Positions 8,670 to 17,769 of a DNA stretch of 64,000 nucleotides are shown in pieces (within the stretch, counting starts at the first letter, position 1; every line of letters begins with the position of its first letter). Under the pieces are notes generated by a model. It worked only from the letters and a program-made list of their open reading frames with translations, was not told the DNA's origin and ran no database searches. The stretch spans positions 1 to 64,000 of the forward strand of contig NZ_VTZN01000004.1 in NCBI RefSeq assembly GCF_008370645.1, given 5' to 3'. Origin of the DNA: Mycobacterium simiae. GTDB lineage: Bacteria > Actinomycetota > Actinomycetes > Mycobacteriales > Mycobacteriaceae. Position numbers and translations under genes: made by a program.

Positions 8670-10094
8670 TCACCCCAGCGACATTGGCGAGACATACCGC
8701 CCGATCAGCGTGCGATGCCACCAGGCGCGATCACGGCGCAATTCGGCCACTGTGGTAAAGCGGTACTCGTAGAGCTGTGCACGCACATATCGCGGTGGCG
8801 AGTCAGGGAACGGATTGTGCCGCAATAATTTCAATGTCGCCCGATCGTTGCGCAGCAGCCGTGTCAGCAATGGCGTCATCCATGGCAGCGCGTAGCCCGG
8901 GGAAAGCGCGGCGAACCACATCAACCAGTCCAGGCGTAGGTGGTAGGGCGCCCATTGCCGCGGCAGGCGGCGCAAGGAGCCGGGCTTGCCCTTGAATTCG
9001 TACTCCTTCCAGGCCGTTTGCCCGGTGATCTCCGGCTCGTCGGTTCCTTCGATCACCACTTCGCGACGAACGCGGCTGATGCTGCCGAATGCGCCATAAG
9101 TGTTGACCAAATGAAAAGGATTGAATGACATGTTCATTCGTTGCCGGTTTGACAGCATGTTGCGCACCGGCCAGTAGCTCAGGAACAACACCGCCGCCGC
9201 GAGCACCAGCACCAGTGCGGTGAACCACAGTGGCGGCGCCGGCAGCGTCGGCCGAACCGTAATCGGTGCCAGCGCCGCCGCAGCCGAAGGATCGATAGCG
9301 CTGCACGCCAGCAGGATCGTCAGCCAGTTGAGCCAGGAGAAATTTCCTGATAACACCAACCAGAGTTGCGTGACGATGATGATGGCGGCGGCGACGCTGG
9401 CGATCGGTTGCGGGGCGAACAATCCGAACGGCACTACGAGTTGGGCAAAGTGGTTGCCTGCCACCTCAACCCGGTGCAGCGGCTTGGGCATCCGATGGAA
9501 GAACCAACTCAGCGGCCCCGGCATCGGTTGCGTTTCGTGGTGGTAGTACAGGCAGGTCAGGTTGCGCCAGCACGGATCACCGCGCAGCTTGATCAGTCCT
9601 GCGCCGTACTCCACCCGAAACAGTAGCCAACGCACCAACAACAGCGTCAGCGTCGGCGGGGCCACCTGCTCGTTGCCCAGAAAGACCGTGAGAAAACCGG
9701 CTTCCAGCAGTAACGATTCCCAGCCAAAGCCATACCACAGCTGTCCGACATTGACGATTGAGAGGTACAGTCCCCATAGCGTCAGCCACAGCAACATCGC
9801 GGCCCACAACGGCACCCGGTCCACTACGCCGACAATGATGGTCGCCGACAGTGCCGCACCACACCAGCACACCCCGGCGAACAACCGGTCGGAGTAGCCG
9901 AAGTGAAAGATGCTCGGCGTACGCCAAAAGGACCTGCCGGCCAGATACCCCGGCACCGGAAGCATTCCGTGCTCTCCAATGAGGGCCCGGAACTGCAGTG
10001 CGGAGGCGACGAAGGCGGTCAGATAGATTGCCGCGACGCCACGCTCGAGCACCAGCCTGCCCAGCAAGTATTCGGGTGCCGAAAACCATCCCAT
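8670..10094 (-). CDS. Lipase-maturation-factor-like membrane protein
   Basis: A 474-residue polytopic membrane protein corresponding to Rv0235c. ATG 10094 is preceded by AAGGAG seven bases upstream, which favours it over an in-frame upstream start at 10175. The N-terminal half contains several helices (for example AMLLWLTLWGLYLSIVNVG). The segment HHETQPMPGPLSWFFHRMP and the later MNMSFNPFHLVNTYGAFGSI and WKEYEFKGKPG are hallmarks of the lipase maturation factor family (LMF1-like). In animals that family assists folding of lipases in the ER; what bacterial members do is unknown. Genes to the right on the same strand are GDPD and aftD, 216 bases away. Confidence 0.82.
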   Translation of the reverse strand: MGWFSAPEYLLGRLVLERGVAAIYLTAFVASALQFRALIGEHGMLPVPGYLAGRSFWRTPSIFHFGYSDRLFAGVCWCGAALSATIIVGVVDRVPLWAAMLLWLTLWGLYLSIVNVGQLWYGFGWESLLLEAGFLTVFLGNEQVAPPTLTLLLVRWLLFRVEYGAGLIKLRGDPCWRNLTCLYYHHETQPMPGPLSWFFHRMPKPLHRVEVAGNHFAQLVVPFGLFAPQPIASVAAAIIIVTQLWLVLSGNFSWLNWLTILLACSAIDPSAAAALAPITVRPTLPAPPLWFTALVLVLAAAVLFLSYWPVRNMLSNRQRMNMSFNPFHLVNTYGAFGSISRVRREVVIEGTDEPEITGQTAWKEYEFKGKPGSLRRLPRQWAPYHLRLDWLMWFAALSPGYALPWMTPLLTRLLRNDRATLKLLRHNPFPDSPPRYVRAQLYEYRFTTVAELRRDRAWWHRTLIGRYVSPMSLG

Positions 10095-10258
10095 GCGGTA
10101 GCTCCTTGGACGGTGACCGCGTAACCAGTTAACCAGTCGGTAAAGCGGGAGCCAAGCTGACCTTGGCCTTATCATTTCGGGTGCGTGTGTTCATGACTCG
10201 GAGGCCTAGCCATGTGCCGGAGGCCGGCGAAACTGCTTTGGCCGCGCTGCTCTTTACC

Positions 10259-10272
10259 GTGACCGCGGTCAC
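10259..10272. promoter_or_regulatory. 14-bp perfect palindrome in the GDPD to LMF gap
   Basis: GTGACCGCGGTCAC is fully self-complementary. It lies in the 216-base gap (10095-10310) downstream of GDPD and upstream of the LMF-like gene, both on the minus strand. The same gap holds a direct repeat TAACCAGT, twice in succession near 10123-10138. These could be an operator for the LMF-like gene; there is no experimental parallel known to me. No credible gene is seen in the gap. Confidence 0.35.
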
Positions 10273-10310
10273 CGTTCGCGGACGAGAAAGCCGCTTTGGC
10301 GCCACGGCCG

Positions 10311-11072
10311 CTACCACGCTCCTCGGGAAATAAGCACCTCGCGAAGCAGATCCGCCCGATCGGTGATGATGCCGTCCACCCCGATGTCAAGAAGCGCATG
10401 CATCATGGCGGGGTCATCGACCGTCCAGGCGTGCACCTGACGCTCAGCAGCGTGCATGACCCGCACCAGTGCCGGGGTAATGACCGGCACGCCGCCAAGC
10501 CGCGGTGGCAACTGCACGCAGTCGCTGTCACGCAACATCTGCAACGCATAGGCTCGCCGGCCGGCCGTGCGCGCCGCCATGAACGCCACGAATGCCCCCG
10601 TCCCCGCCGAGCTCGCCACGCGCTTGGACAGCAGACGTAACGCCCGCTGGCGACGCCGCTCGGAGAACGAACCGATCAGCACGCGGTCATGTGCGTTCAA
10701 CCGCTCGATGACCGCGACGGTCGGTTCGATGGCCGACTCGGATTTGATGTCGATATTGACCCGCACATCTGGAAATGCGACAAGAAGCTCTTCGAGGGTC
10801 GGGATCAGTTCCCCGCGACCCAAATCCGCTGCGCTGACCTGTCGCCAGGATAACTGGTCGACCGCCCCGGACACTCCCGACTTTGATGGCAGCCTGCCGT
10901 CATGCAGAATCACCGCAACCCCGTCACCGGTAGCACGAACGTCAGTCTCGAGGTAACGAAAACCCAGCTTCACCGCCTCGTGGAAGGCGCTGATGCTGTT
11001 TTTAGGCAGCGAAAACGAGGTAAATCCCTGGTGTGCCATGGCAATAGGTCCGGTGCTGCGAAAAAACTCCAT
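10311..11072 (-). CDS. Glycerophosphodiester phosphodiesterase (GDPD)
   Basis: A 253-residue enzyme of the GDPD family, which hydrolyses glycerophosphodiesters to glycerol-3-phosphate and an alcohol. The usual first motif HRG appears as AHQGFTSFSLPKNSISAF. The metal site follows as YLETDVRATGDGVAVILHDG, and late strands are NIDIKSES and VHAWTVDDPAMMHALLDIGV. There is no obvious signal peptide, so it is probably cytoplasmic. The ATG is one base beyond the aftD stop, so the two are co-transcribed. M. tuberculosis (from memory) has no GDPD here; its related glpQ2 is Rv0317c. The HQG variant keeps the acid/base His but changes the Arg. Confidence 0.88.
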   Translation of the reverse strand: MEFFRSTGPIAMAHQGFTSFSLPKNSISAFHEAVKLGFRYLETDVRATGDGVAVILHDGRLPSKSGVSGAVDQLSWRQVSAADLGRGELIPTLEELLVAFPDVRVNIDIKSESAIEPTVAVIERLNAHDRVLIGSFSERRRQRALRLLSKRVASSAGTGAFVAFMAARTAGRRAYALQMLRDSDCVQLPPRLGGVPVITPALVRVMHAAERQVHAWTVDDPAMMHALLDIGVDGIITDRADLLREVLISRGAW

Positions 11073-11073
11073 C

Positions 11074-14000
11074 TCAACTTCTCCGATCTACAGCCCGCGA
11101 AGTAACCGACGCAGCCAACGCGGCAAGCGAAATCAGGCTCAGGAGTTGAACACTCGCCGAATGCCCGGCATAGCCGTCCACCGAGCGCCACGGCTGACGC
11201 GACAGCACCGCTCCTGCCAGAATCAGGCCACCGGCACTGAGTCCCGCGGTGACGTTGTCTAGCAGTGGCTTTCGTCGACGCAACGCGTACCGCAAACCGC
11301 AAACGGCGCCCACCACGATAACTCCGGCCACCCCGGTAATCGCCGCGCCGGCCACCAGCACCGCAGCCGCAGCCAAGCGCCCGGGCATCCATGGCCGCGG
11401 GAGCGGATTACCCGGGCCGACTCGTCGTCTGCGCCACCAGGCGAGCAAGGCCAGCATCGGCAACAACGTCAGCCCGAACGCCAGGCCCGATCGGTACACC
11501 GCGTTAGCGGCGAAGGTGAGCGTGATGGTGCCGGGGTCCCCGGCGGGTACTACCCAGCCCTGCTGCCAGCCGTTGACCGCGACGGGAGTCAGCCGGGCTC
11601 CGGTACTGGTGTGGGCAACCCAACCTGGGTTGATGCTGTCCGGTATGACCAGCACCCGGGAGGTTGCCGAGGCGGCCGCTCGTACCTCTCGCCGGGCCGG
11701 ACCCCACACCCCGGTCGACGCGGGAACCGTTGTAGTGCCAAGTAATTCGGCGGCCGTCGGTGCCGACAGTTGGGCCCCGTCGACGACGAACTGGGCGCCG
11801 GGGCTGATTAACAGCTCCTGTTGTCCGGCCGGCAGCGCGATCGGGTCGCGTTCGCAGGGCAGCGCTGCCACCGGATTGCCGTCTAACAGTGCCCCTACCG
11901 TGGTCCGCACCGACGTGTGCACAAAGCGGCCGGCGACCGCGATCACCGGGCCATGGTCGCAGTCCACGGTGATCTCTCGCAAGCGGTTCCGCGAAGCATC
12001 AGCGGGTGCAATAGCAGCGCCGTCGCCGCCCAGTGCCACGACTTCGGCCAGCCCGGGGGGCTTGAGCTGGTCGAAGCCCAGCGCGTTGCGGTCGATAACG
12101 TCCTCCCAGTCCAGCAGGCTGACGGTGACGGTGTCGGTGACGCGGGGTTGTAAAGACAGCGTCTGCGGCCCTCCGTCCGGATGCACAACGCGCGCTTGGG
12201 GGCCGTCGCCGAGGTTGACCGCCACCATCGTCGGATGGGCAGGCAAGGCCGACCGGCTGGGCAGCACGCGTAACCCGGCCACCTCGGTGGGTCGGGGCAG
12301 GGTGAGGCTGATCGTCGGTGGAGTCTTGTGCTGCACCACCCGCTGCGGTGCCGTCCACGCGGTCGCCGGATCGCCGTCGCTGGCCGCGTACGCCGAGCCG
12401 AGGAGATCCAGCACATCGGAATCTCCGTGAGCGCGGGTGGCCCCCGGTTGGGCGATCAAATCGGCGAGCTTAGGCCCCTGTCGTGGCCGCACCCATACCA
12501 TCGGGGTGATCGTAACCGGGTGCGGCACGGTCAGGGTGCGGCTGAGGTTGGCCGGCTCTTCGGGTGCCAGCGCCATCGACGCGGCGCAGCGCATGCTGTC
12601 GGTCGCGGGGGCGCAACCCGGCCGGCCCAGCAGGTCCGATCCCAGATCCCAGCGCGTGATCACCGAGTCCGCGGGCGGCCCCGGCACCAGCACGGTGTGC
12701 CGGAGCTGGACCGGGTGGGCGAACCCGGCGGCGTCGTACTGGGTGATGGCCAGGTCGGTGATGCCGAACTGCACGCCCGCGGACCCGTCATCGGTGGCGG
12801 CCGCGGTGACCCGCACCCAGGGCGTCTCGCCGTACGGCAGCGCCGCGGTGAGCGGCTTTCCCGCCTCGTCGAACCGCAGGGTGGTGCTGCCGTTGACGGT
12901 CTCGACCAGAATGCGGCGAATCTGCGCGCCGACGGCGGTGGCGCTGGGGGTCAAGGTGATGACGGCGTTGGTCACCGGGTGGTCAAAATCCACTTGTAGC
13001 CATTGCCCGACAGCGGCCTGCAGCGCATTGGACACCCAGGCCGTCGCTGAGTCGCCGTCGATCGCGGCGACGGCCGAGGTCGCCGGGGCCACGTCGGGCA
13101 TGGCGGTGGAATCCGCCGACGAGCTCGATACCGTGACGCGGCCGCCGGCCCACCCGCCGTACACCAGGTCGGCGCCGGGGACCGGATAGTCGGGCACCCG
13201 GTTGTAGGTGTGCCGGGCGTCTCCTACTGCTCGGATCGCCGAAGAGTGCTGATCCACCCGGCCGTAGTCGGTTTCGCGGGCCACCGGGGTGTCGGTGACG
13301 GTAACCAGGGGAGCAGGCAGACTGGCGGCCCGAGCATCCTGCGTCAGCAACACCGGCCCCAGCGCCGGTTGGCCCAAGAGCCGGCGCCGTTCGTCCAGAC
13401 GCAACAGCACTTCGGGCCCACCGTCAACGCGGGGCAGCCGGTCGGTCTCGACGAAGTAGGGCGCGCCAGGGTTGGCTGAGCCACCCACGCGGTAGATCTC
13501 TACAGCGGGATAGTGCGGTCGCAGTCCGCTGTCGTTGACGAACCCCGCCAGCGTGCCCGGGCCCATTGGTGCGCCGAACTCGGCCACTTTCTGCAGCCCG
13601 GGTGAGCCCGCAACGGCCCGATGCACCAGGATGGGGCGAGCCGACCGCGACGACTCGGGATCGAGATCGTTGCGTAGCACTAGGTACGAAATGCCTTGGC
13701 GTGCAAGGGTATCAGCCAATCCGGCCGAGGGGCTCCCAGCCGCGAACAGCCGTTGCACTGAGTCCAGCGCCCGGATGGTCTGCGGCGGGGTCAGCGGAAT
13801 GGAGTCGCGCACCCCCCACGGGCTGCTACCTAGCACCTGCAGCGGCTCGTCGTGGCTGGTGCCCCACACCTGGGTAGCGAACGGCGCCCCCGGCACCACC
13901 AGCACCCGCCCCGGCACAGGTGTCCCGGTGTTATGGGAGCTGAGCCAGTCGGCGGCGCCATGCCAGTAGCGGGGTATCGCGCTGAACGTGCCGGGCGGGG

Positions 14001-15270
14001 TGAGCCGCCCCGTCCAGGCCAGCGACGTGCTTACCATGAGCGCGGTCAGCACGACGATTCCGACTGCCACTCGTCTGTCGCGCTCGGGGTGCGCAACCGC
14101 GCGTAACCACACTGACCTGGGTGCGCTGCCGGGTAGCGGCATTCGGCCCAACAGCTGGGCGATGCCCAGCACCAGCGGCAGCCGGATCACCGGGCCCAGC
14201 TTGTGCACATTGCGCAGCGGAGTGCCGCCGGCGTCCAGAAACACCTGCACCTGGTGCGCCAACGGCGAGCCCAACCCACCGCTGTAGCCAATGGCCAGCA
14301 ACACCACACCGACCAGCAGCATCGTCACCAGCCGGCCGCGAGCCGGCAGCGCTGGGCTGGCCAGTCCGGCCAGCCCAGCCGCCGCCACCAGGCAGGTGCC
14401 CAGAATCGCTACCGACCCGGTGACCAGCGGCGCGCCGGCAGTCGCATGGGGCGCCACGAACGGTGTCCAGCTGTCAGTGCCGCGCAGCACCTCCACCAGC
14501 GAAGACCATTGGGTCGTCACGCCCGAGGATTCGATGAAGTCCAAGAATGGCGGACTGACCCCGCGCAGCTCAGTCAGCGCCACCACCCACCACAGCGTCG
14601 CCAACACCAGCGCCAGCAGCCACCACGCGGTGTAGCGCCACCACAGTCGGTTGGGCCGGTGGCAGGCCAGCCAGATCACCGCGGGTAGACAGCTGGCCAG
14701 TGTCGCGATGGCGTTCACCGCGCCCATCAACGCCACCGCCAGCCCGGCCTGGGCGGCCAGCGCCCGCACCGACCGCCCTGACGTGCCGCGCAGCGCCAGG
14801 ATGGCGGGCAGCAGTACCCACGGCGCCAGCATCATCGGCAGGGTTTCCGAGGAGATCGAGCCCAACGTGGTCAACACCCGTGGTGACAGCGCGAACGCCG
14901 CCGCTCCGATCACCCGCGACGCCGGACTGCCGATGCCCAGCGCTTCAGCGACACGCAGCACGCCCCAGCAGCCGACCGTCAGCAGCACGGCCCACCACAG
15001 CCGCTGGGTGATCCACCCGGGCACCCCCAGTAGGTGGCCGATCAGGAAGAACGTGCCGTGCGGGAACAAGTATCCGTAAGCCTGGTTCTGGGATTGGCCG
15101 AACGGTAAGTCGCTGTTCCACAGATTCGTCGCACGCTGCAGGAACCGCAGCGGGTTGGTGGTGAGATCAAGTTTGGTGTCCGGGGAGATCTGCCTGGGGG
15201 ATTGAGCGAACGTCAGAGCCAACGCGATGGCGCCGACTAGCAGCAACCACTTGCGAGACAACGGCGCCAC
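11074..15270 (-). CDS. aftD: Arabinofuranosyltransferase AftD
   Basis: A 1398-residue GT-C fold glycosyltransferase of the inner membrane, matching Rv0236c (1400 residues). It transfers arabinofuranose from decaprenyl-phosphoryl-arabinose to arabinogalactan and lipoarabinomannan. The first helix (KWLLLVGAIALALTFAQ) is followed by the periplasmic active-site loop SPDTKLDLTTNPLRFLQRAT with its acidic residues. About a dozen helices come next, then a very long extracytoplasmic region (about residues 430-1280) with carbohydrate-binding, discoidin-like beta modules, for example SVVAAIDGDSATAWVS read as SDGDPATAWTAP near residue 930, and finally C-terminal helices. GTG 15270 is the start and lacks a strong ribosome site. 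Operon with GDPD downstream and the DUF2613 genes upstream. Confidence 0.93.
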   Translation of the reverse strand: MAPLSRKWLLLVGAIALALTFAQSPRQISPDTKLDLTTNPLRFLQRATNLWNSDLPFGQSQNQAYGYLFPHGTFFLIGHLLGVPGWITQRLWWAVLLTVGCWGVLRVAEALGIGSPASRVIGAAAFALSPRVLTTLGSISSETLPMMLAPWVLLPAILALRGTSGRSVRALAAQAGLAVALMGAVNAIATLASCLPAVIWLACHRPNRLWWRYTAWWLLALVLATLWWVVALTELRGVSPPFLDFIESSGVTTQWSSLVEVLRGTDSWTPFVAPHATAGAPLVTGSVAILGTCLVAAAGLAGLASPALPARGRLVTMLLVGVVLLAIGYSGGLGSPLAHQVQVFLDAGGTPLRNVHKLGPVIRLPLVLGIAQLLGRMPLPGSAPRSVWLRAVAHPERDRRVAVGIVVLTALMVSTSLAWTGRLTPPGTFSAIPRYWHGAADWLSSHNTGTPVPGRVLVVPGAPFATQVWGTSHDEPLQVLGSSPWGVRDSIPLTPPQTIRALDSVQRLFAAGSPSAGLADTLARQGISYLVLRNDLDPESSRSARPILVHRAVAGSPGLQKVAEFGAPMGPGTLAGFVNDSGLRPHYPAVEIYRVGGSANPGAPYFVETDRLPRVDGGPEVLLRLDERRRLLGQPALGPVLLTQDARAASLPAPLVTVTDTPVARETDYGRVDQHSSAIRAVGDARHTYNRVPDYPVPGADLVYGGWAGGRVTVSSSSADSTAMPDVAPATSAVAAIDGDSATAWVSNALQAAVGQWLQVDFDHPVTNAVITLTPSATAVGAQIRRILVETVNGSTTLRFDEAGKPLTAALPYGETPWVRVTAAATDDGSAGVQFGITDLAITQYDAAGFAHPVQLRHTVLVPGPPADSVITRWDLGSDLLGRPGCAPATDSMRCAASMALAPEEPANLSRTLTVPHPVTITPMVWVRPRQGPKLADLIAQPGATRAHGDSDVLDLLGSAYAASDGDPATAWTAPQRVVQHKTPPTISLTLPRPTEVAGLRVLPSRSALPAHPTMVAVNLGDGPQARVVHPDGGPQTLSLQPRVTDTVTVSLLDWEDVIDRNALGFDQLKPPGLAEVVALGGDGAAIAPADASRNRLREITVDCDHGPVIAVAGRFVHTSVRTTVGALLDGNPVAALPCERDPIALPAGQQELLISPGAQFVVDGAQLSAPTAAELLGTTTVPASTGVWGPARREVRAAASATSRVLVIPDSINPGWVAHTSTGARLTPVAVNGWQQGWVVPAGDPGTITLTFAANAVYRSGLAFGLTLLPMLALLAWWRRRRVGPGNPLPRPWMPGRLAAAAVLVAGAAITGVAGVIVVGAVCGLRYALRRRKPLLDNVTAGLSAGGLILAGAVLSRQPWRSVDGYAGHSASVQLLSLISLAALAASVTSRAVDRRS

Positions 15271-15316
15271 CTGCGACCAGGGGGCTGCTTCCGCGTGCGG
15301 CGCCCGTGTCGCGGGG

Positions 15317-15490
15317 CTAGCTACGGTTGCCGTACTCGACCCGGTTGAGCACAGAGGACGACGGATCGCCCCCAGGTAGTGGAGGTTTCGTGTCTTGCTG
15401 CACCATCAGCGTAATCCCGAAGATTGCGGCCGCGCCCAGTAACAGACCAACCACCACGCTCGCGGCGGCGGGCGCGACGATCCGATTCAT
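15317..15490 (-). CDS. DUF2613 membrane microprotein (Rv0236A-like)
   Basis: A 57-residue protein, MNRIVAPAAASVVVGLLLGA followed by AAIFGITLMVQQDTKPPLPG and a short polar tail. It has one transmembrane helix covering most of the first 30 residues and is nearly identical to what I recall of Rv0236A. ATG 15490 is chosen over the longer frame because AAGGAG lies seven bases upstream. It sits 46 bases upstream of aftD on the same strand, so it may be a small partner of the arabinosyltransferase or simply co-expressed; its function is unknown. Confidence 0.85.
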   Translation of the reverse strand: MNRIVAPAAASVVVGLLLGAAAIFGITLMVQQDTKPPLPGGDPSSSVLNRVEYGNRS

Positions 15491-15557
15491 CGGTAGCTCC
15501 TTGAGGCGTGAGATCTTGGCGTCCAAAGCCTAGCCGTCAACCTAGCAGAACACGCCC

Positions 15558-15815
15558 TCACGGCTGCCGCGAGCGATCGCCAGGATGGGGTCGGGCATTC
15601 AGGCACGGCTTCGTTTCGCCGCACGGTGGCGGGCAGTAGTCCCGAACGCAACGGTCGCCGTACGGCGCCACCGTGGTCACCGCCGGGGCGGGCACACCCT
15701 GCCCTGGCGCCATGCTGACGCCTCGTACTACCAGCGTCACGCCGACGGTCGCCGCGGCACCGATCGACAGACCGGCTGCGATGCTGGCCGCCGCGGCCAG
15801 CGTGAACCCGGGCAT
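15558..15815 (-). CDS. Second DUF2613-like microprotein with Cys-rich tail
   Basis: An 85-residue product from ATG 15815 (AGGGACGAG upstream). It shares the DUF2613 plan of the downstream gene: MPGFTLAAAASIAAGLSIGA, ATVGVTLVV as one membrane helix, then an outside segment. The tail is unusual: GDRCVRDYCPPPCGETKPC holds four cysteines in 18 residues, suited to disulfides or metal binding in the periplasm. It is followed by the shorter paralogue and aftD on the same strand. The frame is open upstream of 15815, but that part is antisense to lpqI and does not look like protein. I recall only one DUF2613 gene at this place in H37Rv. Confidence 0.7.
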   Translation of the reverse strand: MPGFTLAAAASIAAGLSIGAAATVGVTLVVRGVSMAPGQGVPAPAVTTVAPYGDRCVRDYCPPPCGETKPCLNARPHPGDRSRQP

Positions 15816-15918
15816 AATGCTCGTCCCTACTTGTCCCTGCTCGCTAGGGTCGGTCGATAACCTAACAGGGGTTGCCCCCCAACCTGTCGATGAAACACCA
15901 CCGTGACAGCATGTCCGG

Positions 15919-17094
15919 ATGGCTTTTCCGCGCACGCTGGCTGTGCTCGCCGCCGCGTCGGCGCTGCTGGTGGCCTGCAGCCACGGCGGCACCCGGACCA
16001 CACCGTCGTCAACGACGCCGCCGAGCTCCGCGACCAGCCTGCCCCCGATCGCCGCTGCGGTGCCCCGCGTGTGCGCTGACCCACAGGAGGTGCCGGCGTC
16101 GCTGTCCACTCGCGACAAACTGGCCCAGCTGCTGATGGTGGGAGTGCGTGATGCCGCCGACGCCAAAGCCGTCGTCACCACCTATCGCGTCGGTGGCCTG
16201 CTTATCGGCAGTGACACCGACCTGTCGATATTCAACGGCCCGCTGGCCGAGATCGCGGCCGGCGCCGGCCCGCTGCCGCTGGCGGTGGGCGTCGACGAAG
16301 AAGGTGGTCGGGTGTCGCGGTTGCGGTCGTTGCTCGGGGGCAGGGGACCGTCGGCCCGGGAGCTGGGACAAACCCAGACCGTGCAGCAGGTGCACGACCT
16401 GGCGCTGGACCGGGGCCGCCAGATGAAAAAACTGGGTATCACCGTCGACTTTGCCCCGGTGGTCGATATCAGCGACGCCCCCGATGACACCGTCATCGGG
16501 GACCGGTCGTTTGGCTCCGACCCGGACAAGGTCACCGCCTACGCCGGGGCGTACGCGCAGGGTCTGCGTGATGCTGAGCTGCTGCCGGTGCTCAAGCATT
16601 TCCCTGGCCACGGGCGCGGCTCCGGTGATTCGCACACCGGCGGGGTCACGACGCCGCCGCTGAGCGAGCTGGTAGCCAGCGACCTGGTGCCCTACCGCAC
16701 CTTGCTGAGGCAGTCGCCTGTCGCGGTCATGGTGGGTCATCTGCAGGTTCCCGGTTTGACCGGCAGTGACCCGGCCAGCCTGAGCCAGGCGGCGATGGAC
16801 CTGCTGCGCACCGGAACCGGATACGGTGGGCCGCCTTTCGACGGCCCGGTATTCAGCGACGACCTGTCCAGCATGGCTGCGATCTCCGACCGCTACGGCG
16901 TGACCGAGGCGGTGTTGCGCACGTTGCAGGCTGGCACCGACGTGGCGCTGTGGGTCACCACCACCGAGGTCCCCGCTGTACTGGACCGGTTGGAACAGGC
17001 GCTGGCCGCCGGGGAACTACAGATGGCGGCCGTCGACGCGGCGGTGGTGCGGGTGGCGAAAATGAAAAACGTCACGCCGAGCTGCGGTCCTTAG
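15919..17094 (+). CDS. lpqI: Lipoprotein LpqI, GH3 beta-N-acetylglucosaminidase
   Basis: A 391-residue exported lipoprotein. The signal peptide ends at a lipobox, LLVAC, with Cys20 as the lipidated residue, followed by a Ser/Thr-rich linker. The GH3 (NagZ-like) domain shows VGVDEEGGRVSRLRSLLGG, the His-containing catalytic loop KHFPGHGRGSGDSHTGG and the nucleophile Asp region GPVFSDDLSSM. It matches Rv0237, which removes terminal GlcNAc from muropeptide fragments during cell-wall recycling, here outside the cytoplasmic membrane. The gene is divergent from the DUF2613/aftD group with about 100 bases between. Confidence 0.93.
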   Translation: MAFPRTLAVLAAASALLVACSHGGTRTTPSSTTPPSSATSLPPIAAAVPRVCADPQEVPASLSTRDKLAQLLMVGVRDAADAKAVVTTYRVGGLLIGSDTDLSIFNGPLAEIAAGAGPLPLAVGVDEEGGRVSRLRSLLGGRGPSARELGQTQTVQQVHDLALDRGRQMKKLGITVDFAPVVDISDAPDDTVIGDRSFGSDPDKVTAYAGAYAQGLRDAELLPVLKHFPGHGRGSGDSHTGGVTTPPLSELVASDLVPYRTLLRQSPVAVMVGHLQVPGLTGSDPASLSQAAMDLLRTGTGYGGPPFDGPVFSDDLSSMAAISDRYGVTEAVLRTLQAGTDVALWVTTTEVPAVLDRLEQALAAGELQMAAVDAAVVRVAKMKNVTPSCGP

Positions 17095-17107
17095 CAGCCG
17101 ATTGCTT

Positions 17108-17117
17108 ACCCTAGGGT
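17108..17117. promoter_or_regulatory. Palindrome upstream of TetR gene
   Basis: The perfect 10-bp palindrome ACCCTAGGGT lies 16 bases before the TetR start at 17134 and just ahead of its AAAGGGG ribosome site. It overlaps a possible TACCCT -10 element (17107-17112). Position fits autoregulation; specificity is not shown. Confidence 0.45.
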
Positions 17118-17133
17118 CAGAAAGGGGATGGCG

Positions 17134-17760
17134 ATGGCTGGTGGTACCAAACGGCTACCGCGTGCTGTCCGCGAGCAGCAGATGCTCGACGCCGCCGTGC
17201 AAATGTTTTCGGTGAACGGTTATCACGAGACCTCAATGGACGCGATTGCCGCCGAGGCGCAAATTTCCAAGCCCATGCTGTACCTGTACTACGGCTCGAA
17301 AGAGGACTTGTTCGGCGCCTGTCTGAACCGTGAGCTGAGCCGGTTCATCGACGCGCTACGTGCCGACGTTGATTTGACACGGAGCCCAAAAGAACTGCTG
17401 CGCAACTCTATTGGGTCGTTCTTGCGTTATATCGATGCCAACCGGGCGTCGTGGATCGTGATGTACTCGCACGCCATCAGCTCGCAGGCGTTCGCCCATA
17501 CCATGCGCGAGGGGCGCGAACAGCTCATCGAACTGGTGGCCGAGATGCTGCACGCGGGCACCCGCAACCCGCGCTCGGACGCCGAAATCGACATGATGGC
17601 GGTTGCGCTGGTCGGGGCCGGTGAGGCGGTGGCCAGCCGGCTCAGTACGGGTGACACCGATGTTGCCGGGGCGGCCGAAATGATGATCGACCTGTTCTGG
17701 CACGGTCTCAAGGGCGCACCGGCGGATCGGGAACTCGGCCATAACCTTGCCGCAGGCTAA
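17134..17760 (+). CDS. TetR-family regulator (Rv0238-like)
   Basis: A 208-residue regulator. The helix-turn-helix reads MLDAAVQMFSVNGYHETSMD and AAEAQISKPMLYLYYGSKED, close to Rv0238. ATG 17134 is preferred over ATG 17128 because the AAAGGGG ribosome site would touch the earlier codon. The C-terminal domain (WIVMYSHAISSQAFAHTMRE) is the ligand-binding part. In M. tuberculosis the following genes are vapBC24 (from memory); here a ClC channel gene starts nine bases after the stop, so the pair is probably one transcript. The ligand is unknown. Confidence 0.87.
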   Translation: MAGGTKRLPRAVREQQMLDAAVQMFSVNGYHETSMDAIAAEAQISKPMLYLYYGSKEDLFGACLNRELSRFIDALRADVDLTRSPKELLRNSIGSFLRYIDANRASWIVMYSHAISSQAFAHTMREGREQLIELVAEMLHAGTRNPRSDAEIDMMAVALVGAGEAVASRLSTGDTDVAGAAEMMIDLFWHGLKGAPADRELGHNLAAG

Positions 17761-17769
17761 ATTCGTGCG

